Shown: in pieces, positions 47,317-58,135 of the stretch
Position numbering within the stretch: position 1 is the first letter of the stretch
Layout of the letters: each line of letters starts with the position of its first letter
Assembly: GCA_030835125.1 (NCBI GenBank)
Contig: JAUQWM010000035.1
Location: 1-64,000, forward strand
DNA: 64,000 nt
From: Gemmatimonadaceae bacterium
Lineage (GTDB): Bacteria > Gemmatimonadota > Gemmatimonadetes > Gemmatimonadales > Gemmatimonadaceae
Reading direction: 5' to 3'
Program-made: the position numbers and the translations under genes
Notes under the pieces: model-generated
Database searches by the model: none
What the model saw: only the letters and a program-made list of their open reading frames with translations
Told to the model about the DNA's origin: nothing

Positions 47317-48885
47317 CTACCGACCGAGCGGGACCGGGAGCGCGGCCGCGGGCGGCATCGCCGGACGGAGTTCGGTGCCGTTCCGCGACCAGCGCACGAC
47401 CGGGTCCGGGAAGACACCGAAGGCGAGCAGCACCACCACGGCCGCGTAGATGACGGCCCGCGACATCACGCCAACGACCGGCAGCGGAGTTGCCTGCTCG
47501 GGCCGCGGCTTCATGAACATCACCATGACCACGTACAGGTAATAGCCCGCGGAGATCGTCGTGGCGAGCACCAGCATGATGGCCAGCCGGAACTGTGGCG
47601 CCGCGGCGTCCAGCGCCGCCTGCAGCACGTACCACTTGGCGAAGAAGCCCATGCCGCCGAAGACCGGGAAGCCGAGCATCGCCAGCATGAACACCGCCAT
47701 GGCGATCGCGATGCCGGGCTTCTCGGTCCACAGGCCATGATAGTCCTCGACCCGCTCCCTCGGGTGTTCACCCGTGCCGAGCGCGATGATGACCGCGAAC
47801 GCGCCCATCGTGGCCAGCGTGTACGCGAGCAGGTAGAAGAGGAACGCGCCGGCGACCTGCGAAGTGGCCGCGGTGGCGGCGACCAGGAGGAAGCCGGTGT
47901 GCCCGATGCTCGAATAGGCGAGCATCCGCTTGAGGTTCCGCTGCTGGAGGGCGATCAGGTTGCCGGCGAACATGGTCAGCGCCGCCAGCCACCACATCGC
48001 GGCATGCCAGGACTCGTACAGGTGGCCGAAGGCCTCGATGAAGACCCGCAGGAATGCGGCGAATGCCGCCGCCTTCACCGCCGCCGCCATGTACGCCGTG
48101 ATGGGTGTCGGGGCGCCCTCGTACACGTCGGGCGCCCACATGTGGAACGGCGCGGCGGCGAGCTTGAACGCAAAGCCCACCAGCAGCAGCGCGATCCCGA
48201 CCAGGAGCATCGGGCTGTCGCCCATCGACAGCGCCCCGATCCGGCCGCCGATCACCGACAGGTTCGTCGAACCCGTGGCGCCGAACACCAGCGCGATGCC
48301 GTACAGCAGGAACGCGGTGGAGAACGCGCCTAACAGGAAGTACTTCAGCGCGCCTTCCGCCGACCGCGCCGACCGGCGGTTCATGCCGACCAGCACGTAG
48401 ACCGCCACCGACATCGTCTCGATGCCCAGGAACAGCACCATCAGGTCCCGCGCCCCCGCCATGACCATCATCCCGACCGTGGCCAGGAGGACGAGCACGT
48501 GCGATTCGGGCGCGTTGATCCCCTCGCGCGTGTTGTAGTCCATCGAGAGCCCGATCGCGATCACGGTCGCAAGCAGGAACACCACGTCGGAGGACCAGCG
48601 GAACCCGTCCACGGCGATCGGGCCCGGCCCGGCGGCATGGCCCTGCCACTGCATGAACAGCACCGCGACCAGGCTGAGCAGCGCGACGACCATCGAGCCG
48701 AGCGCGACCCGGCGGGAGTGCGCCGCACCTTCCGGCCTCCAGGCCGCGACCAGGAGCATGACCATCGCGCCCGCGCACAGCACCAGCTCGGGCATGATCG
48801 CGAAGGACAGGCTGGCCGGGTCGGACAGGTCCAGGGTGCGGCCTGCTTCCACCTGCGCGAATCCTGCCAGGGCGAGGAGCCTCAT
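47317..48885 (-). CDS. nuoN: NADH-quinone oxidoreductase subunit N
   Basis: NuoN is one of three antiporter-like proton-pumping subunits of complex I. The 522-residue protein is hydrophobic throughout, about 14 helices, with the conserved Glu/Lys helices (FLGIETMSVAVYVLVG, GFAFKLAAAPFHMWAPDVYEG). It is the last gene of the operon, 1 nt after nuoM. Confidence 0.96.
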   Translation of the reverse strand: MRLLALAGFAQVEAGRTLDLSDPASLSFAIMPELVLCAGAMVMLLVAAWRPEGAAHSRRVALGSMVVALLSLVAVLFMQWQGHAAGPGPIAVDGFRWSSDVVFLLATVIAIGLSMDYNTREGINAPESHVLVLLATVGMMVMAGARDLMVLFLGIETMSVAVYVLVGMNRRSARSAEGALKYFLLGAFSTAFLLYGIALVFGATGSTNLSVIGGRIGALSMGDSPMLLVGIALLLVGFAFKLAAAPFHMWAPDVYEGAPTPITAYMAAAVKAAAFAAFLRVFIEAFGHLYESWHAAMWWLAALTMFAGNLIALQQRNLKRMLAYSSIGHTGFLLVAATAATSQVAGAFLFYLLAYTLATMGAFAVIIALGTGEHPRERVEDYHGLWTEKPGIAIAMAVFMLAMLGFPVFGGMGFFAKWYVLQAALDAAAPQFRLAIMLVLATTISAGYYLYVVMVMFMKPRPEQATPLPVVGVMSRAVIYAAVVVLLAFGVFPDPVVRWSRNGTELRPAMPPAAALPVPLGR

Positions 48886-48886
48886 G

Positions 48887-50461
48887 TCAGCGGCCCCCCA
48901 TCATCATCGATGCCTGCTGCCGCTCGGCATTGCGGGTGACGTCGGTGACCAGCTTGCGCGCCGACGCCTCCATCCGGTTGAGGACCGGCTGCGGGTACAC
49001 GCCCATCCACAGGATGCCGGCGAGGATCGGCACCAGCAACCCGAGCTCGCGCCAGTTGAGGTCCCTGAGCGCGGCGTTCTGTGGCTTGTCGAGCTTGTTG
49101 TAGATCATGCGCTGCAGCGCCCACAGCATGTAGGCCGCGGCCAGGATCACGCCGGTCGCCGACACGAAGGTCATCATCGGGTACGTCCGGAACGAGCCGA
49201 TCATGACCAGGAACTCGGCGACGAACCCGTTGGTGCCCGGCAGGCCGATGCTGCTCAGCGCGACCACCGTCAGGATGGTGGCGAACAGGGGCACCACCTT
49301 CGCGATCCCGCCATAGGCATCGATCAGCCGGGTGTGGGTGCGCTCGTAGATGATGCCGACGAGCAGGAAGAGCGCGCCGGTGGACAGGCCGTGGCCGATC
49401 ATCACCATCAGCGCGCCCTGCACGCTTTCCACGGTCAGCGCGAAAATGCCGAGCATCACGAACCCGAGGTGCGCCACCGACGAATAGGCCACGAGCTTCT
49501 TGATATCGGGTTGCACCAGCGCCACCAGCGACCCATAGACAACGCCAATCACCGCCAGGGCGATGATGGCCGTGCGCACCGCCGGATACATCGCCACCCC
49601 GGGGAAGAACGGCAGCGCGATGCGGAGGAACCCGTAGGTGCCGAGCTTGAGCAGGATGCCGGCCAGGATGACCGAGCCCGCCGTGGGCGCCTCGACGTGC
49701 GCGTCCGGCAGCCACGTGTGGAACGGGAACATCGGCACCTTCACCGCGAACGCGAGGAAGAACGCGCCGAAGAGCCAGAAGGTCGCGGCCGGGGGGAGGT
49801 TGAGCGCGAGGATCGCGTCGTAGTCGAACGTGGGACGGCCGAGCGGCTCGCCCGCCATGATGCCCAGGTAGACGATCGCCACCAGCATCAGCAGCGAGGC
49901 GGCCATCGTGTAGATGAAGAACTTGAGGCTGGCGTAGATGCGCCGTTCCCCGCCCCAGATCCCGATGATGAAGTACATCGGGATGAGCATGACCTCCCAC
50001 ATCACGTAGAAGAGGAACAGGTCCTTCGCCACGAAGACGCCGAGCATGCCCGTCGTGAGGAGGAGCATCAGGGCGTGGTAGGCATGGACCTTCGCCTTCA
50101 CGCTCGTCCACCCGCCCAGGATGGCGAGCGGCATGAGGAACGTCGTGAGCAGGACCATCATGACCGAGAGGCCGTCGACGCCGAGCGCGAACCGCGTGCC
50201 CCACGCCTCGATCCATGGTGCGTCGAACACCGCCTGCCAGTCCGCCGACTGCTGGTCGAGCGACCACCAGAGCCCGATGGACAGCACGAACTCGAGGACG
50301 AAGGTGGCCAGCGTCAGGCGGCGCGCGGTCATCGACGCCGCTTCCCCTTGTCCGGCGACCGCGCCATGCGCCCACACCAGCACCGCGCCGATGGTGGGGA
50401 TGAGCAGCAGGACCGGGAGGATCCAGGCGTTGTAGTGGATTCCAGCGAGGAAGGCGGCCAT
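48887..50461 (-). CDS. nuoM: NADH-quinone oxidoreductase subunit M
   Basis: NuoM is an antiporter-like membrane-arm subunit. The 524-residue product has FYVMWEVMLIPMYFIIGIWGG with the key Glu, KVPMFPFHTWLPDAHVEAPT and AYSSVAHLGFVMLG. It lies 3 nt after nuoL and 1 nt before nuoN. Confidence 0.97.
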   Translation of the reverse strand: MAAFLAGIHYNAWILPVLLLIPTIGAVLVWAHGAVAGQGEAASMTARRLTLATFVLEFVLSIGLWWSLDQQSADWQAVFDAPWIEAWGTRFALGVDGLSVMMVLLTTFLMPLAILGGWTSVKAKVHAYHALMLLLTTGMLGVFVAKDLFLFYVMWEVMLIPMYFIIGIWGGERRIYASLKFFIYTMAASLLMLVAIVYLGIMAGEPLGRPTFDYDAILALNLPPAATFWLFGAFFLAFAVKVPMFPFHTWLPDAHVEAPTAGSVILAGILLKLGTYGFLRIALPFFPGVAMYPAVRTAIIALAVIGVVYGSLVALVQPDIKKLVAYSSVAHLGFVMLGIFALTVESVQGALMVMIGHGLSTGALFLLVGIIYERTHTRLIDAYGGIAKVVPLFATILTVVALSSIGLPGTNGFVAEFLVMIGSFRTYPMMTFVSATGVILAAAYMLWALQRMIYNKLDKPQNAALRDLNWRELGLLVPILAGILWMGVYPQPVLNRMEASARKLVTDVTRNAERQQASMMMGGR

Positions 50462-50464
50462 CGG

Positions 50465-52639
50465 TCAGCTGAGGGAGAAAGCGCCAAGGACGGCGAGCAC
50501 GCCGATGACAAGCACCCACGCATACGTTCCGACCTGTCCAGACTGCAGCCGGGCGCCCATCCAGCCCAGGCTGCGCATGAAATACGCGCTGCCGTTCACG
50601 AACAGGCCGTCGATCAGCCCGGTATCCATGCCCCGCCACAGTACGCGCCGCGACAGGGCCACCACCGGCCGGACGATGGTCCGGTCGTAGATCTCGTCGA
50701 CGTAGTACTTGTGTTCGAGCACCCGCTCGATGCCGTGTGCCGCGGGCGACTGATCCTTCGGTACCAGCGCGGCCGGCTTGAGCCTCGCGTAGGCGTAGGC
50801 CATGCCCGCCACCGCGATCGCGACCGCGAGGGCGATGAGCGCCATTTCCGTACCGAGGGCGAGGTGGGCCTCTTCGCCATGTGTGATGTGCATCGACGCC
50901 GCGCCGGTCACGGGCTCGAGCCAGTGGTGGAGCTTCTGCGCCGGCGCGCCGAGGAATGCCGGCAGGTTGATCAGTCCCCCGGTCGCGCTCAGGACGCCCA
51001 GCACGGCCAGCGGAATCGTCATGATCCACGGTGCCTCGGCCAGGTGCGAACGCTCGGCGTCGCCGGACCGGTTGGGACCGTGGAAGGTGTACAGCATCAT
51101 CCGCGTCATGTAGACGGCCGTCAGCAACGCCGCCGCGAGCCCCAGAACGTAGATGAGCATCAGCAGGGCCGAGCCCGGGATGCCGGCCCACGACGCCTCA
51201 GCCAGGGTCGAGTGCGATGTCCGCGCGAACACCGATGCCAGGATCTCGTCCTTCGAGAAGAACCCGGACAGGGGCGGGATGCCGGCAATCGCCAGCGTGG
51301 CGATCCACATCAGCCCGAACGTCCACGGCATGAACCGCCGCAGCCCGCCCATGTTGCGCATGTCCTGGGCGTCGGCATGCGACCCGGTGTGGTGAAACGC
51401 GCGGTGCATCGCGAAGATCACCGAGCCGGAGCCGAGGAAGAGCAGCGCCTTGAAGAAGGCGTGGGTGACCAGGTGGAACACGCCCGCGGAGTACGCGCCC
51501 ACGCCCACGCCGATGAACATGTAGCCGAGCTGCGAGACGGTGGAGTACGCGAGGACCTTCTTGATGTCCCACTGCTTGAGGCCGATGGTCGCCGCGAAGA
51601 GCGCCGTGATCGCGCCAACGAGCGCGACCGTCAGGCTGGCCACGGGGGTCAGCGAAAAGATCGCGGCGCTGCGGGCAACCAGGTACACGCCGGCCGTCAC
51701 CATCGTGGCGGCATGGATGAGGGCCGACACCGGGGTCGGGCCCGCCATCGCGTCAGGCAGCCAGGTGTAGAGCGGGATCTGCGCGCTCTTCCCGGCGCAG
51801 CCGAGGAAGAAGAACAGCCCGATCGCCGTGATCACGGCGCCGCCCTCGCCCAGTTCAGCGGCGCGACCCGACACGGCGGCGAAGTCGAGCGTCCCCAGGT
51901 TCGCGAACAGCAGGAACATCGCGACCAGGAACCCGAAGTCGCCGATGCGGTTCATGACGAACGCCTTCTTCCCGGCGTCGGCGTTGGCCTTGTCGGTGAA
52001 CCAGAACCCGATCAGGAGATAGGAGCAGAGGCCTACGCCTTCCCAGCCGACGAACATCACCGGGTAGCTGGCCCCGAGGACCAGCACCAGCATGAAGAAC
52101 ACGAAGAGGTTCAGGTACGCGAAGTAGCGCGGGTACCCGGGGTCGTCCTGCATGTACCCCACGCTGAACACGTGGATCAGGAACCCAACCCCCGTCACCA
52201 CCATCGTCATGACGATGGACAACTGGTCCACCTGCAGCGCGGCGTTGAGCGTGAGGTCGCCGGTGACGATCCAGGGGAACAGCGTGCGCACGAACGGGGC
52301 CTCGGCGTGAGCGCCGAGCATCCCGATGAAAATCGCGGCCGTGAGCGCAAAGGCGAGGCCGAGGACGGCGGGTCCCACCAGGCTCACGATCCCCGCGTTC
52401 CGGTGTCGCGTCACGTGGTGATGATCGTCGTGCGCGCCGCGGTCCTCGTGTCCCGCCTGCCCGTGTTCGTGACCCGCGGCCGACGGGTCGGCGGGACCGA
52501 GATGGGTCGCCGGCACCAGCGATAGCAGCCCGTTCACGACGAAGCCGAGGAACGGCAACGCCGGGACGAGCCAGATCCATTCCGCGAGAGTGCCCGAGAG
52601 TGGGTGTGCCGCGCCGGCGGCTTCCTGGAGCAGCATCAC
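50465..52639 (-). CDS. nuoL: NADH-quinone oxidoreductase subunit L with His-rich insert
   Basis: NuoL is the distal antiporter-like subunit with the long lateral helix. The 724-residue protein has [49 protein letters not shown] and a C-terminal extra helix. It is about 100 residues longer than Escherichia coli NuoL. Part of that is a His/Asp/Gly-rich insert at about 49-81 between helices 1 and 2, with eight histidines between 57 and 79. Overlaps nuoK by 4 nt. Confidence 0.96.
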   Translation of the reverse strand: MMLLQEAAGAAHPLSGTLAEWIWLVPALPFLGFVVNGLLSLVPATHLGPADPSAAGHEHGQAGHEDRGAHDDHHHVTRHRNAGIVSLVGPAVLGLAFALTAAIFIGMLGAHAEAPFVRTLFPWIVTGDLTLNAALQVDQLSIVMTMVVTGVGFLIHVFSVGYMQDDPGYPRYFAYLNLFVFFMLVLVLGASYPVMFVGWEGVGLCSYLLIGFWFTDKANADAGKKAFVMNRIGDFGFLVAMFLLFANLGTLDFAAVSGRAAELGEGGAVITAIGLFFFLGCAGKSAQIPLYTWLPDAMAGPTPVSALIHAATMVTAGVYLVARSAAIFSLTPVASLTVALVGAITALFAATIGLKQWDIKKVLAYSTVSQLGYMFIGVGVGAYSAGVFHLVTHAFFKALLFLGSGSVIFAMHRAFHHTGSHADAQDMRNMGGLRRFMPWTFGLMWIATLAIAGIPPLSGFFSKDEILASVFARTSHSTLAEASWAGIPGSALLMLIYVLGLAAALLTAVYMTRMMLYTFHGPNRSGDAERSHLAEAPWIMTIPLAVLGVLSATGGLINLPAFLGAPAQKLHHWLEPVTGAASMHITHGEEAHLALGTEMALIALAVAIAVAGMAYAYARLKPAALVPKDQSPAAHGIERVLEHKYYVDEIYDRTIVRPVVALSRRVLWRGMDTGLIDGLFVNGSAYFMRSLGWMGARLQSGQVGTYAWVLVIGVLAVLGAFSLS

Positions 52640-52929
52640 CCTTTCAGGAGGTTGATGTTCTTGAGGTTCACGGTCTGGCCGTGACGGAAGATCGCGATGA
52701 TGATCGCGAGGCCGACCGCCGCCTCGGCGGCCGCCACCGTCATCACGAACACGACGAAGACCTGCCCGGTCACGCCGTACAGCTTCGACAGCGCGACGAA
52801 CGTCAGGTTGACGGCGTTGAGCATCAGCTCAACGCACATGAAGATCAGGATCGCGTTCCGGCGCGTGAGCACGCCGATCGCGCCGATGGTGAACAGGACC
52901 GCCGACAGCGCGAGGGCTTCAGGTATCAT
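52636..52929 (-). CDS. nuoK: NADH-quinone oxidoreductase subunit K
   Basis: A 97-residue three-helix subunit with the conserved membrane glutamates in [13 protein letters not shown] and [12 protein letters not shown]. It overlaps nuoJ by 11 nt and nuoL by 4 nt. Confidence 0.96.
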   Translation of the reverse strand: MIPEALALSAVLFTIGAIGVLTRRNAILIFMCVELMLNAVNLTFVALSKLYGVTGQVFVVFVMTVAAAEAAVGLAIIIAIFRHGQTVNLKNINLLKG

Positions 52930-53470
52930 TGGCGCCCTTTCGTTTGCCGACCGCGACCGCGCCGACGATGGCGGTCAGCAGCAGGATGCTGGTGAGCTCG
53001 AACGCGAGCAGGTGCTCGGTGAACAGCGGCTGGGCCACGGTGCCGATGGCCCCGCGATCGGGTGGACCGCCGAAGACCGGGTTGGTCGGCGGCTGCAGCA
53101 CGGAGAGGAAGCGCGTGCGGGACATCGCCATGATCTGGGCCAGCAGCGCCAGCCCGACCGCGCCGGCCGCAATGCGCCCCCACGTCCCGCGAATGTCCGA
53201 CAGTTCATCGGCATGCCCGAGGTTGAGCAGCATGACGACGAACAGGAAGACCACCATGATCGCGCCCGCATACACCAGGACCTGGATCGCGCCGACGAAG
53301 TGCGCGTCCATCATCACGTACAGTGCCGCCAGGTTGAACATCACCGACACGAGCCAGAGCGCGGCCGCGATGGGACTCTTGCGCGTCACGAACGCCAGCG
53401 CCGAGGCGATGGCCAGCAGCCCGAACAGGTAGAAGTGCACCTGGTAGAACAGCCCGGGAGACGGAGGCAT
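52919..53470 (-). CDS. nuoJ: NADH-quinone oxidoreductase subunit J
   Basis: The 183-residue membrane-arm subunit has five hydrophobic helices and the [24 protein letters not shown]-type conserved third helix with a pi-bulge glycine. It starts 3 nt after nuoI and overlaps nuoK. Confidence 0.94.
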   Translation of the reverse strand: MPPSPGLFYQVHFYLFGLLAIASALAFVTRKSPIAAALWLVSVMFNLAALYVMMDAHFVGAIQVLVYAGAIMVVFLFVVMLLNLGHADELSDIRGTWGRIAAGAVGLALLAQIMAMSRTRFLSVLQPPTNPVFGGPPDRGAIGTVAQPLFTEHLLAFELTSILLLTAIVGAVAVGKRKGANDT

Positions 53471-53473
53471 CGA

Positions 53474-53971
53474 CTATTCGCCGCGCGGGTCAGCGGGATC
53501 CCACATCTCGCACACCGGGTGCGTCTGGGCGGTCAGCCGCTCGAGGTCGTAGACGAATCCGTCGCGGCTGTACTCGGAGTTCTCGTAGTGCCGGCCGACG
53601 TGAATGGCCTCCTCCGGGCACACTTCCTGGCAGTAGCCGCAGAAGATGCAGCGGAACTCGTCGATCTCGAACACCAGCGGGTAGCGGTTGCCCTGCTCGT
53701 CCTCCCCGGGCACCAGCTTGATGCAGTTCGCCGGGCACACCGTGGGGCACAGGCCGCAGGCCACGCACTTGGCCTTGCCGTCCTCCGTGGTGAGCATGCG
53801 ATGCGTGCCGCGCCAGCGGCGCGAGAGCGGCTCCCGCTCCTCCGGATACTGCGTCGTCACCTTGTGCGGCCGCACGAGGTGGCGCAGCGTGTTTCCCATG
53901 CCCGAGAGCGTCGCGCGGACGTAGCTCGTCTCCTCGATCGGGCGTTCGACCACCTTCACCCCAATGGCCAT
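53474..53971 (-). CDS. nuoI: NADH-quinone oxidoreductase subunit I
   Basis: NuoI holds clusters N6a and N6b. The 165-residue protein has two 4Fe-4S motifs, CVACGLCPTVCPANC and CIFCGYCQEVCPEEA, near 70-120. The N-terminal amphipathic helix region is kept. The start shares a nucleotide with the nuoH stop. Confidence 0.96.
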   Translation of the reverse strand: MAIGVKVVERPIEETSYVRATLSGMGNTLRHLVRPHKVTTQYPEEREPLSRRWRGTHRMLTTEDGKAKCVACGLCPTVCPANCIKLVPGEDEQGNRYPLVFEIDEFRCIFCGYCQEVCPEEAIHVGRHYENSEYSRDGFVYDLERLTAQTHPVCEMWDPADPRGE

Positions 53972-55257
53972 CAGCGCGGTTCCACGGCAGAGAGTCGGGC
54001 GCGCGCGGCCGCCAGCTGCCGGAGGCGCGCAAGGCGGGCACCGACCACCGGCACCGACGCCGGGCTGACGATGCGGCCGCGATCGAGAAGCACGAACAGG
54101 ATCACCAGCAGCACGGCGTTGACACCGAACAGGATCAGTCCGTAGACCAGCCCGCGCTCGATCCCGGCGGCGTCGAGCGCCAGGACCATCGCCGCGATGA
54201 TCACGATGTACGCCAGCGAGACCGGCAGGAAGATCTTCCAGCCCAGCGACATCAGCTGGTCATACCGGAAGCGCGGCAGCGTCCAGCGGATCCAGATGAA
54301 CAGGAAGAGGAAGAACGCCACCTTGAGCGCGAAGATCAGCATCGAGAGCAGGACGACCGGGAAGGCCACCGCCCCGGTGTTGTCGGCCTGGGTGAACGGG
54401 ACGTCCCAGCCGCCGAAGAACAGCGTCGCGATCATCGCGCTCGCCGTGATCATGTTCGCGTACTCCGCGATGAAGAAGAGCGAGAACTTCATCGCGCTGT
54501 ACTCGGTGTGGTAGCCGGTGATCAGTTCCGACTCCGCTTCCGGCAGGTCGAACGGCAGGCGGTTGGTCTCGGCGAAGGCGGCGGCGATGAAGACGAAGCA
54601 GGCCACCCCCAGCGAGAGCGCGTTCCACACGTGCAGCGAGGCCTGGGAATTCACGACCTCGGACAGCGTCACGTTCCCGGACAGCAGGAGCACGGGGATC
54701 AGCGACAGGCCCATCGAGATCTCGTACGAGACCATCTGGGCGCTGGACCGCAGCCCGCCGAGGAGCGCGTACTTGTTGTTCGAGGCCCAGCCGGCGAGCA
54801 CGATGCCGTATACGCCCAGCGACGTGATCGCGAGGACGAACAGGAACCCGATCGGCAGGTCGGCGAAGACCATGTCGATGCGCCCCCAGCGCGATGCCCA
54901 GGACGCCCCGAAGGGGATGACCGCCCACGCCATCATGGCCGGCGCGAACGACATCATCGGCGCCAGGAAGAAGATCGCACGGTTGGCGTACGGCGGGAGC
55001 GTCTCCTCCTTCATGATGTTCTTGACGCCGTCGGCAATCGGCTGGAGGAGCCCGTGCGGCCCGACCCGGTTTGGGCCGCGGCGATCCTGGATCCACGCCG
55101 AGACCCGGCGCTCGGCCAGCGTCATGTAGGCGACGCCCACCATCCAGACCGAGAACAGCCCGATCATCTTGATGAGCGTGGCGAGGAACCAGGGGCCGAA
55201 CGCGGGATCGCCCTGCGGGTCGGCCACCTGCACGAGGGACAGGAAGGCAGGGATCAC
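53971..55257 (-). CDS. nuoH: NADH-quinone oxidoreductase subunit H
   Basis: NuoH forms the quinone cavity with NuoB and NuoD. The 428-residue protein has RRGPNRVGPHGLLQPIADGVKN-type first loop, AETNRLPFDLPEAESELI and GYHTEYSAMKF, all hallmark segments. The C-terminus is extended by an Arg/Ala-rich tail of about 35 residues. Overlaps nuoG by 4 nt. Confidence 0.97.
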   Translation of the reverse strand: MIPAFLSLVQVADPQGDPAFGPWFLATLIKMIGLFSVWMVGVAYMTLAERRVSAWIQDRRGPNRVGPHGLLQPIADGVKNIMKEETLPPYANRAIFFLAPMMSFAPAMMAWAVIPFGASWASRWGRIDMVFADLPIGFLFVLAITSLGVYGIVLAGWASNNKYALLGGLRSSAQMVSYEISMGLSLIPVLLLSGNVTLSEVVNSQASLHVWNALSLGVACFVFIAAAFAETNRLPFDLPEAESELITGYHTEYSAMKFSLFFIAEYANMITASAMIATLFFGGWDVPFTQADNTGAVAFPVVLLSMLIFALKVAFFLFLFIWIRWTLPRFRYDQLMSLGWKIFLPVSLAYIVIIAAMVLALDAAGIERGLVYGLILFGVNAVLLVILFVLLDRGRIVSPASVPVVGARLARLRQLAAARARLSAVEPR

Positions 55258-56819
55258 GAGGTGGCCCCCGCGGTCGCACCCGCCACCGGCCGCCCGCGCA
55301 GGCCAAGCGCCTCGTGGCTCAGGCCCGCAAAATCGGGGTGCGAGGACGCCAGCAGGGCGAACACCTGCCCCGCCGTCAGCACGTCCATCCGCTCGCCTAA
55401 CGCGTTGGCGAGGTCGGCGAGGACGAACCAGCTCGGCCGGGCCATGCCGGGGGCGGCCCTGGCCTGGAGGAAGCGCTGCACGTGCCCACGAAGGTTCGTC
55501 AGCGTTCCCTCTTCCTCGAGGTAGTTGCAGATCGGGAGGACCACGTCGGCCCGTGGCAGCCCGGCGGGCATGACGGTCGAGACCAGCACCACCGCCGAGG
55601 CCTTCGCCAGGAGCGCGGCGTCGTCCGGCGTGATGTCGTGGTCGGCCACGATCACCGCGTCTCCCTGGGCGAGCCCGGACAGCGGGGCGTCGCTGCGGGT
55701 GAACCCGAGGAGCTCCGCGCCACGACCATTGGCGGTGCGGTCCGCGCGCAGGGCGAGGTCCTCGACCCCCGGGAGCGGGGCCTCCACGCCTGTCACCATC
55801 CGGGATGCGCCGGCGCCGCCGGACGCCTTCGCGATCCGCGACAACACGAACATCGCCTCATTCGACAGGTTCGACGACGCCAGGACGAGGATCCGCTTGC
55901 CCTTCAGGACCCGCGCCGCGCCCGCGAGGGCGACGTCCCAGTCCACGACCTGCTGGCCGGCGGCGCCGAGGATCGACGGCGACTCGAGCCGGTCGCCGCG
56001 GTTCATCCACCGGTAGTTGAGGCGGCCGTGGTCGCACATGAAGAACTCGTTCACCGCTGCATTGGAGCGGGGCCGGAGGCGGACCACGGTATTATCGCGC
56101 GTCTCGACGATGATGTTGCACCCCTGGCTGCAACCGGTGCAGACCGAGGCCGTGCGGTCGAGTTCCCAGGACCGCGCCTTGTTGAGGAAGTCCTTCGAGA
56201 GGAGCGCGCCGACCGGACAGAGGTCGACGACGTTGCCGGCCCACGCGTGGGTGAGGTCCTTCCCCTCGAACTTGCCGATGAGGGCGCGATCGCCGCGCTC
56301 GCTGACATTCAGCACCGCGTCGTGGGCGACATCCTCCATGAACCGCACGCACCGGGTGCAGAGGATGCAGCGGTTCGGGACGTACATGACATCGCCGCCG
56401 AAGTCCTCCACCGGGTTGAAGCGCTTGGGCTCGCGGTACCGCGAATCCGCCCGCCCTTCCTGGTAGGTGTAGTCCTGGAGCTCGCACTCGCCGGCCTGGT
56501 CGCAGATCGGGCAGTCCAGCGGGTGGTTGATCAGGAGCATCTCGAGGACGCCCTTGCGCGCCTCGCGGGCCTTCTCGTCGTGCACGTGCACGACCTGGCC
56601 CTCGGCGACGGCGGTGGCGCAGGCGGGAGCGAGCTTGGGCGCCTTCTCGACGTCGACAAGGCACATCCGGCAGACGCCCGCCACCGGGAGGCCCGGGTGG
56701 TAGCAGTAATGCGGGATGAGCACGCCGACGGTCTTGGCGGCTTCGAGGATCGAGGTGCCCGCCGGTACCGAGACCGGGCGTCCCTCGATGGTCAGGTTGA
56801 CGAGCGGCGTGTCAGCCAT
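55254..56819 (-). CDS. nuoG: NADH-quinone oxidoreductase subunit G
   Basis: NuoG carries the 2Fe-2S (Cys39, 50, 53, 67) and several 4Fe-4S clusters, seen in HPLDCPICDQAGEC, CILCTRC and CTGCSQGC, followed by a molybdopterin-oxidoreductase-like domain. At 521 residues it is much shorter than the 908-residue Escherichia coli protein, so the C-terminal part is reduced. ATG 56819 is inside the nuoF stop (TGATG); the open frame upstream is shadow. Confidence 0.95.
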   Translation of the reverse strand: MADTPLVNLTIEGRPVSVPAGTSILEAAKTVGVLIPHYCYHPGLPVAGVCRMCLVDVEKAPKLAPACATAVAEGQVVHVHDEKAREARKGVLEMLLINHPLDCPICDQAGECELQDYTYQEGRADSRYREPKRFNPVEDFGGDVMYVPNRCILCTRCVRFMEDVAHDAVLNVSERGDRALIGKFEGKDLTHAWAGNVVDLCPVGALLSKDFLNKARSWELDRTASVCTGCSQGCNIIVETRDNTVVRLRPRSNAAVNEFFMCDHGRLNYRWMNRGDRLESPSILGAAGQQVVDWDVALAGAARVLKGKRILVLASSNLSNEAMFVLSRIAKASGGAGASRMVTGVEAPLPGVEDLALRADRTANGRGAELLGFTRSDAPLSGLAQGDAVIVADHDITPDDAALLAKASAVVLVSTVMPAGLPRADVVLPICNYLEEEGTLTNLRGHVQRFLQARAAPGMARPSWFVLADLANALGERMDVLTAGQVFALLASSHPDFAGLSHEALGLRGRPVAGATAGATS

Positions 56820-58135
56820 CAGGCAACGATCGCGGGGACGGTGTGCACGGTCTTGCGGGTGATGAGCGCCTTGAACTCGTCGGGAAACTTCTGCAGGCCC
56901 GAGACCACCGGTGCCGCGCAGGAGTCGCTGAGCACGCAGATCGTCTTGCCGGTCATGTTGTCGGCGAGATCGAGGAGCGTGTCGAGGTCCTCCGCCGTGC
57001 CGTCGCCGGCGACGATGCGCTCGAGGATCTTCGTCGTCCACGCCGTGCCCTCGCGGCACTGCGTGCACTGCGCGCAGCTCTCGTGCGCGTAGAAGCGTGC
57101 CAGGCGCGCGACCTGCCGCGGGATGCTCTGGGCATCGTCCATCACGATGCAGCCGGCGGAGCCGAGCATCGTGCCGACGGCCACCATTCCCTCATAGTCC
57201 ATGAAGGCCGCCTCGGCCTCGGCGATCGTGATGATCGGCACCGACGAGCCACCGGGGATGACCGCCTTGAACGTGCGGCCGCGAGGCGGGCCGCCGCAGA
57301 GGTCGTACAGGAACTCCCGGAACGGGAATCCCATCTGGACCTCATAGTTGCCGGGGCGCGAGACGTTACCGCACACCGACCAGAGCTTCGTACCTGTGCT
57401 CTTCGGGTTGTCGGCGCGCGCCATGTTCTTGTACCACGCGCCCCCGTTCACGAGGATGTGCGGGACGGCCGCCAGTGTCTCGACGTTGTTGATCGTCGTG
57501 GGCATGCCGAAGAGGCCCGCGGCCGCCGGGAACGGCGGCTTGATGCGCGGGTTGCCGCGCTTGCCCTCGAGGGAGTTCATCAGGGCGGTCTCCTCGCCGC
57601 AGATGTACGCGCCCGCCCCCTTGTGGACCCAGACATCGACGCGCTTGCCCGACCCCATCGCGTTCGGCCCGATGACGCCCGCGTTCCGCGCCTCGGCCAC
57701 CGCGCGCTCCATGACCTCGAGGGGCTCGGTGAACTCGCCGCGGATGTAGATGTAGGCCGTCTCGGCGCCGATGGCGTGGGCCGCGATCGCGCAGCCCTCG
57801 ATCAGCGCGTGAGGCGTCCACCGCATGATCTCGCGGTCCTTGAACGTCCCGGGCTCCGACTCGTCGGCGTTGCAGCAGAGGTAGTGCGGCTTGCCGTCGC
57901 CCAGCTTCATGAAGGACCACTTGAGTCCCGTGGGGAACCCTGCCCCGCCACGGCCGCGGAGGCCGGACTCCTTCACGATGTTCTGGATCGCGACCGGGTC
58001 CATCCCCAGCGCCTGCTCGAGCGCCCGGTAGCCGCCGCGGACCTTCCAGCCGTCGAGCGTCCGCGCCTCGGCCTCGCCGAAGTGCTTCGACAGGACTGTT
58101 GACTCGCGGGGATGTGGTTTGAAGGGGAAGCCCAT
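56819..58135 (-). CDS. nuoF: NADH-quinone oxidoreductase subunit F
   Basis: NuoF binds NADH and FMN and holds cluster N3. The 438-residue protein has GLRGRGGAGFPTGLKW, NADESEPGTFKDR, GAGAYICGEETAL and the cluster motif ESCAQCTQCREGT. It begins 87 nt after nuoE; that gap is filled by paired heptamer arrays. Confidence 0.97.
   Translation of the reverse strand: MGFPFKPHPRESTVLSKHFGEAEARTLDGWKVRGGYRALEQALGMDPVAIQNIVKESGLRGRGGAGFPTGLKWSFMKLGDGKPHYLCCNADESEPGTFKDREIMRWTPHALIEGCAIAAHAIGAETAYIYIRGEFTEPLEVMERAVAEARNAGVIGPNAMGSGKRVDVWVHKGAGAYICGEETALMNSLEGKRGNPRIKPPFPAAAGLFGMPTTINNVETLAAVPHILVNGGAWYKNMARADNPKSTGTKLWSVCGNVSRPGNYEVQMGFPFREFLYDLCGGPPRGRTFKAVIPGGSSVPIITIAEAEAAFMDYEGMVAVGTMLGSAGCIVMDDAQSIPRQVARLARFYAHESCAQCTQCREGTAWTTKILERIVAGDGTAEDLDTLLDLADNMTGKTICVLSDSCAAPVVSGLQKFPDEFKALITRKTVHTVPAIVA

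Noticed and set aside
48653-52525. 1290-residue open frame on + opposite nuoN/M/L
   Set aside because: Low-complexity His/Arg/Glu composition is what the antisense of membrane-helix codons gives. The - strand nuo genes are certain.
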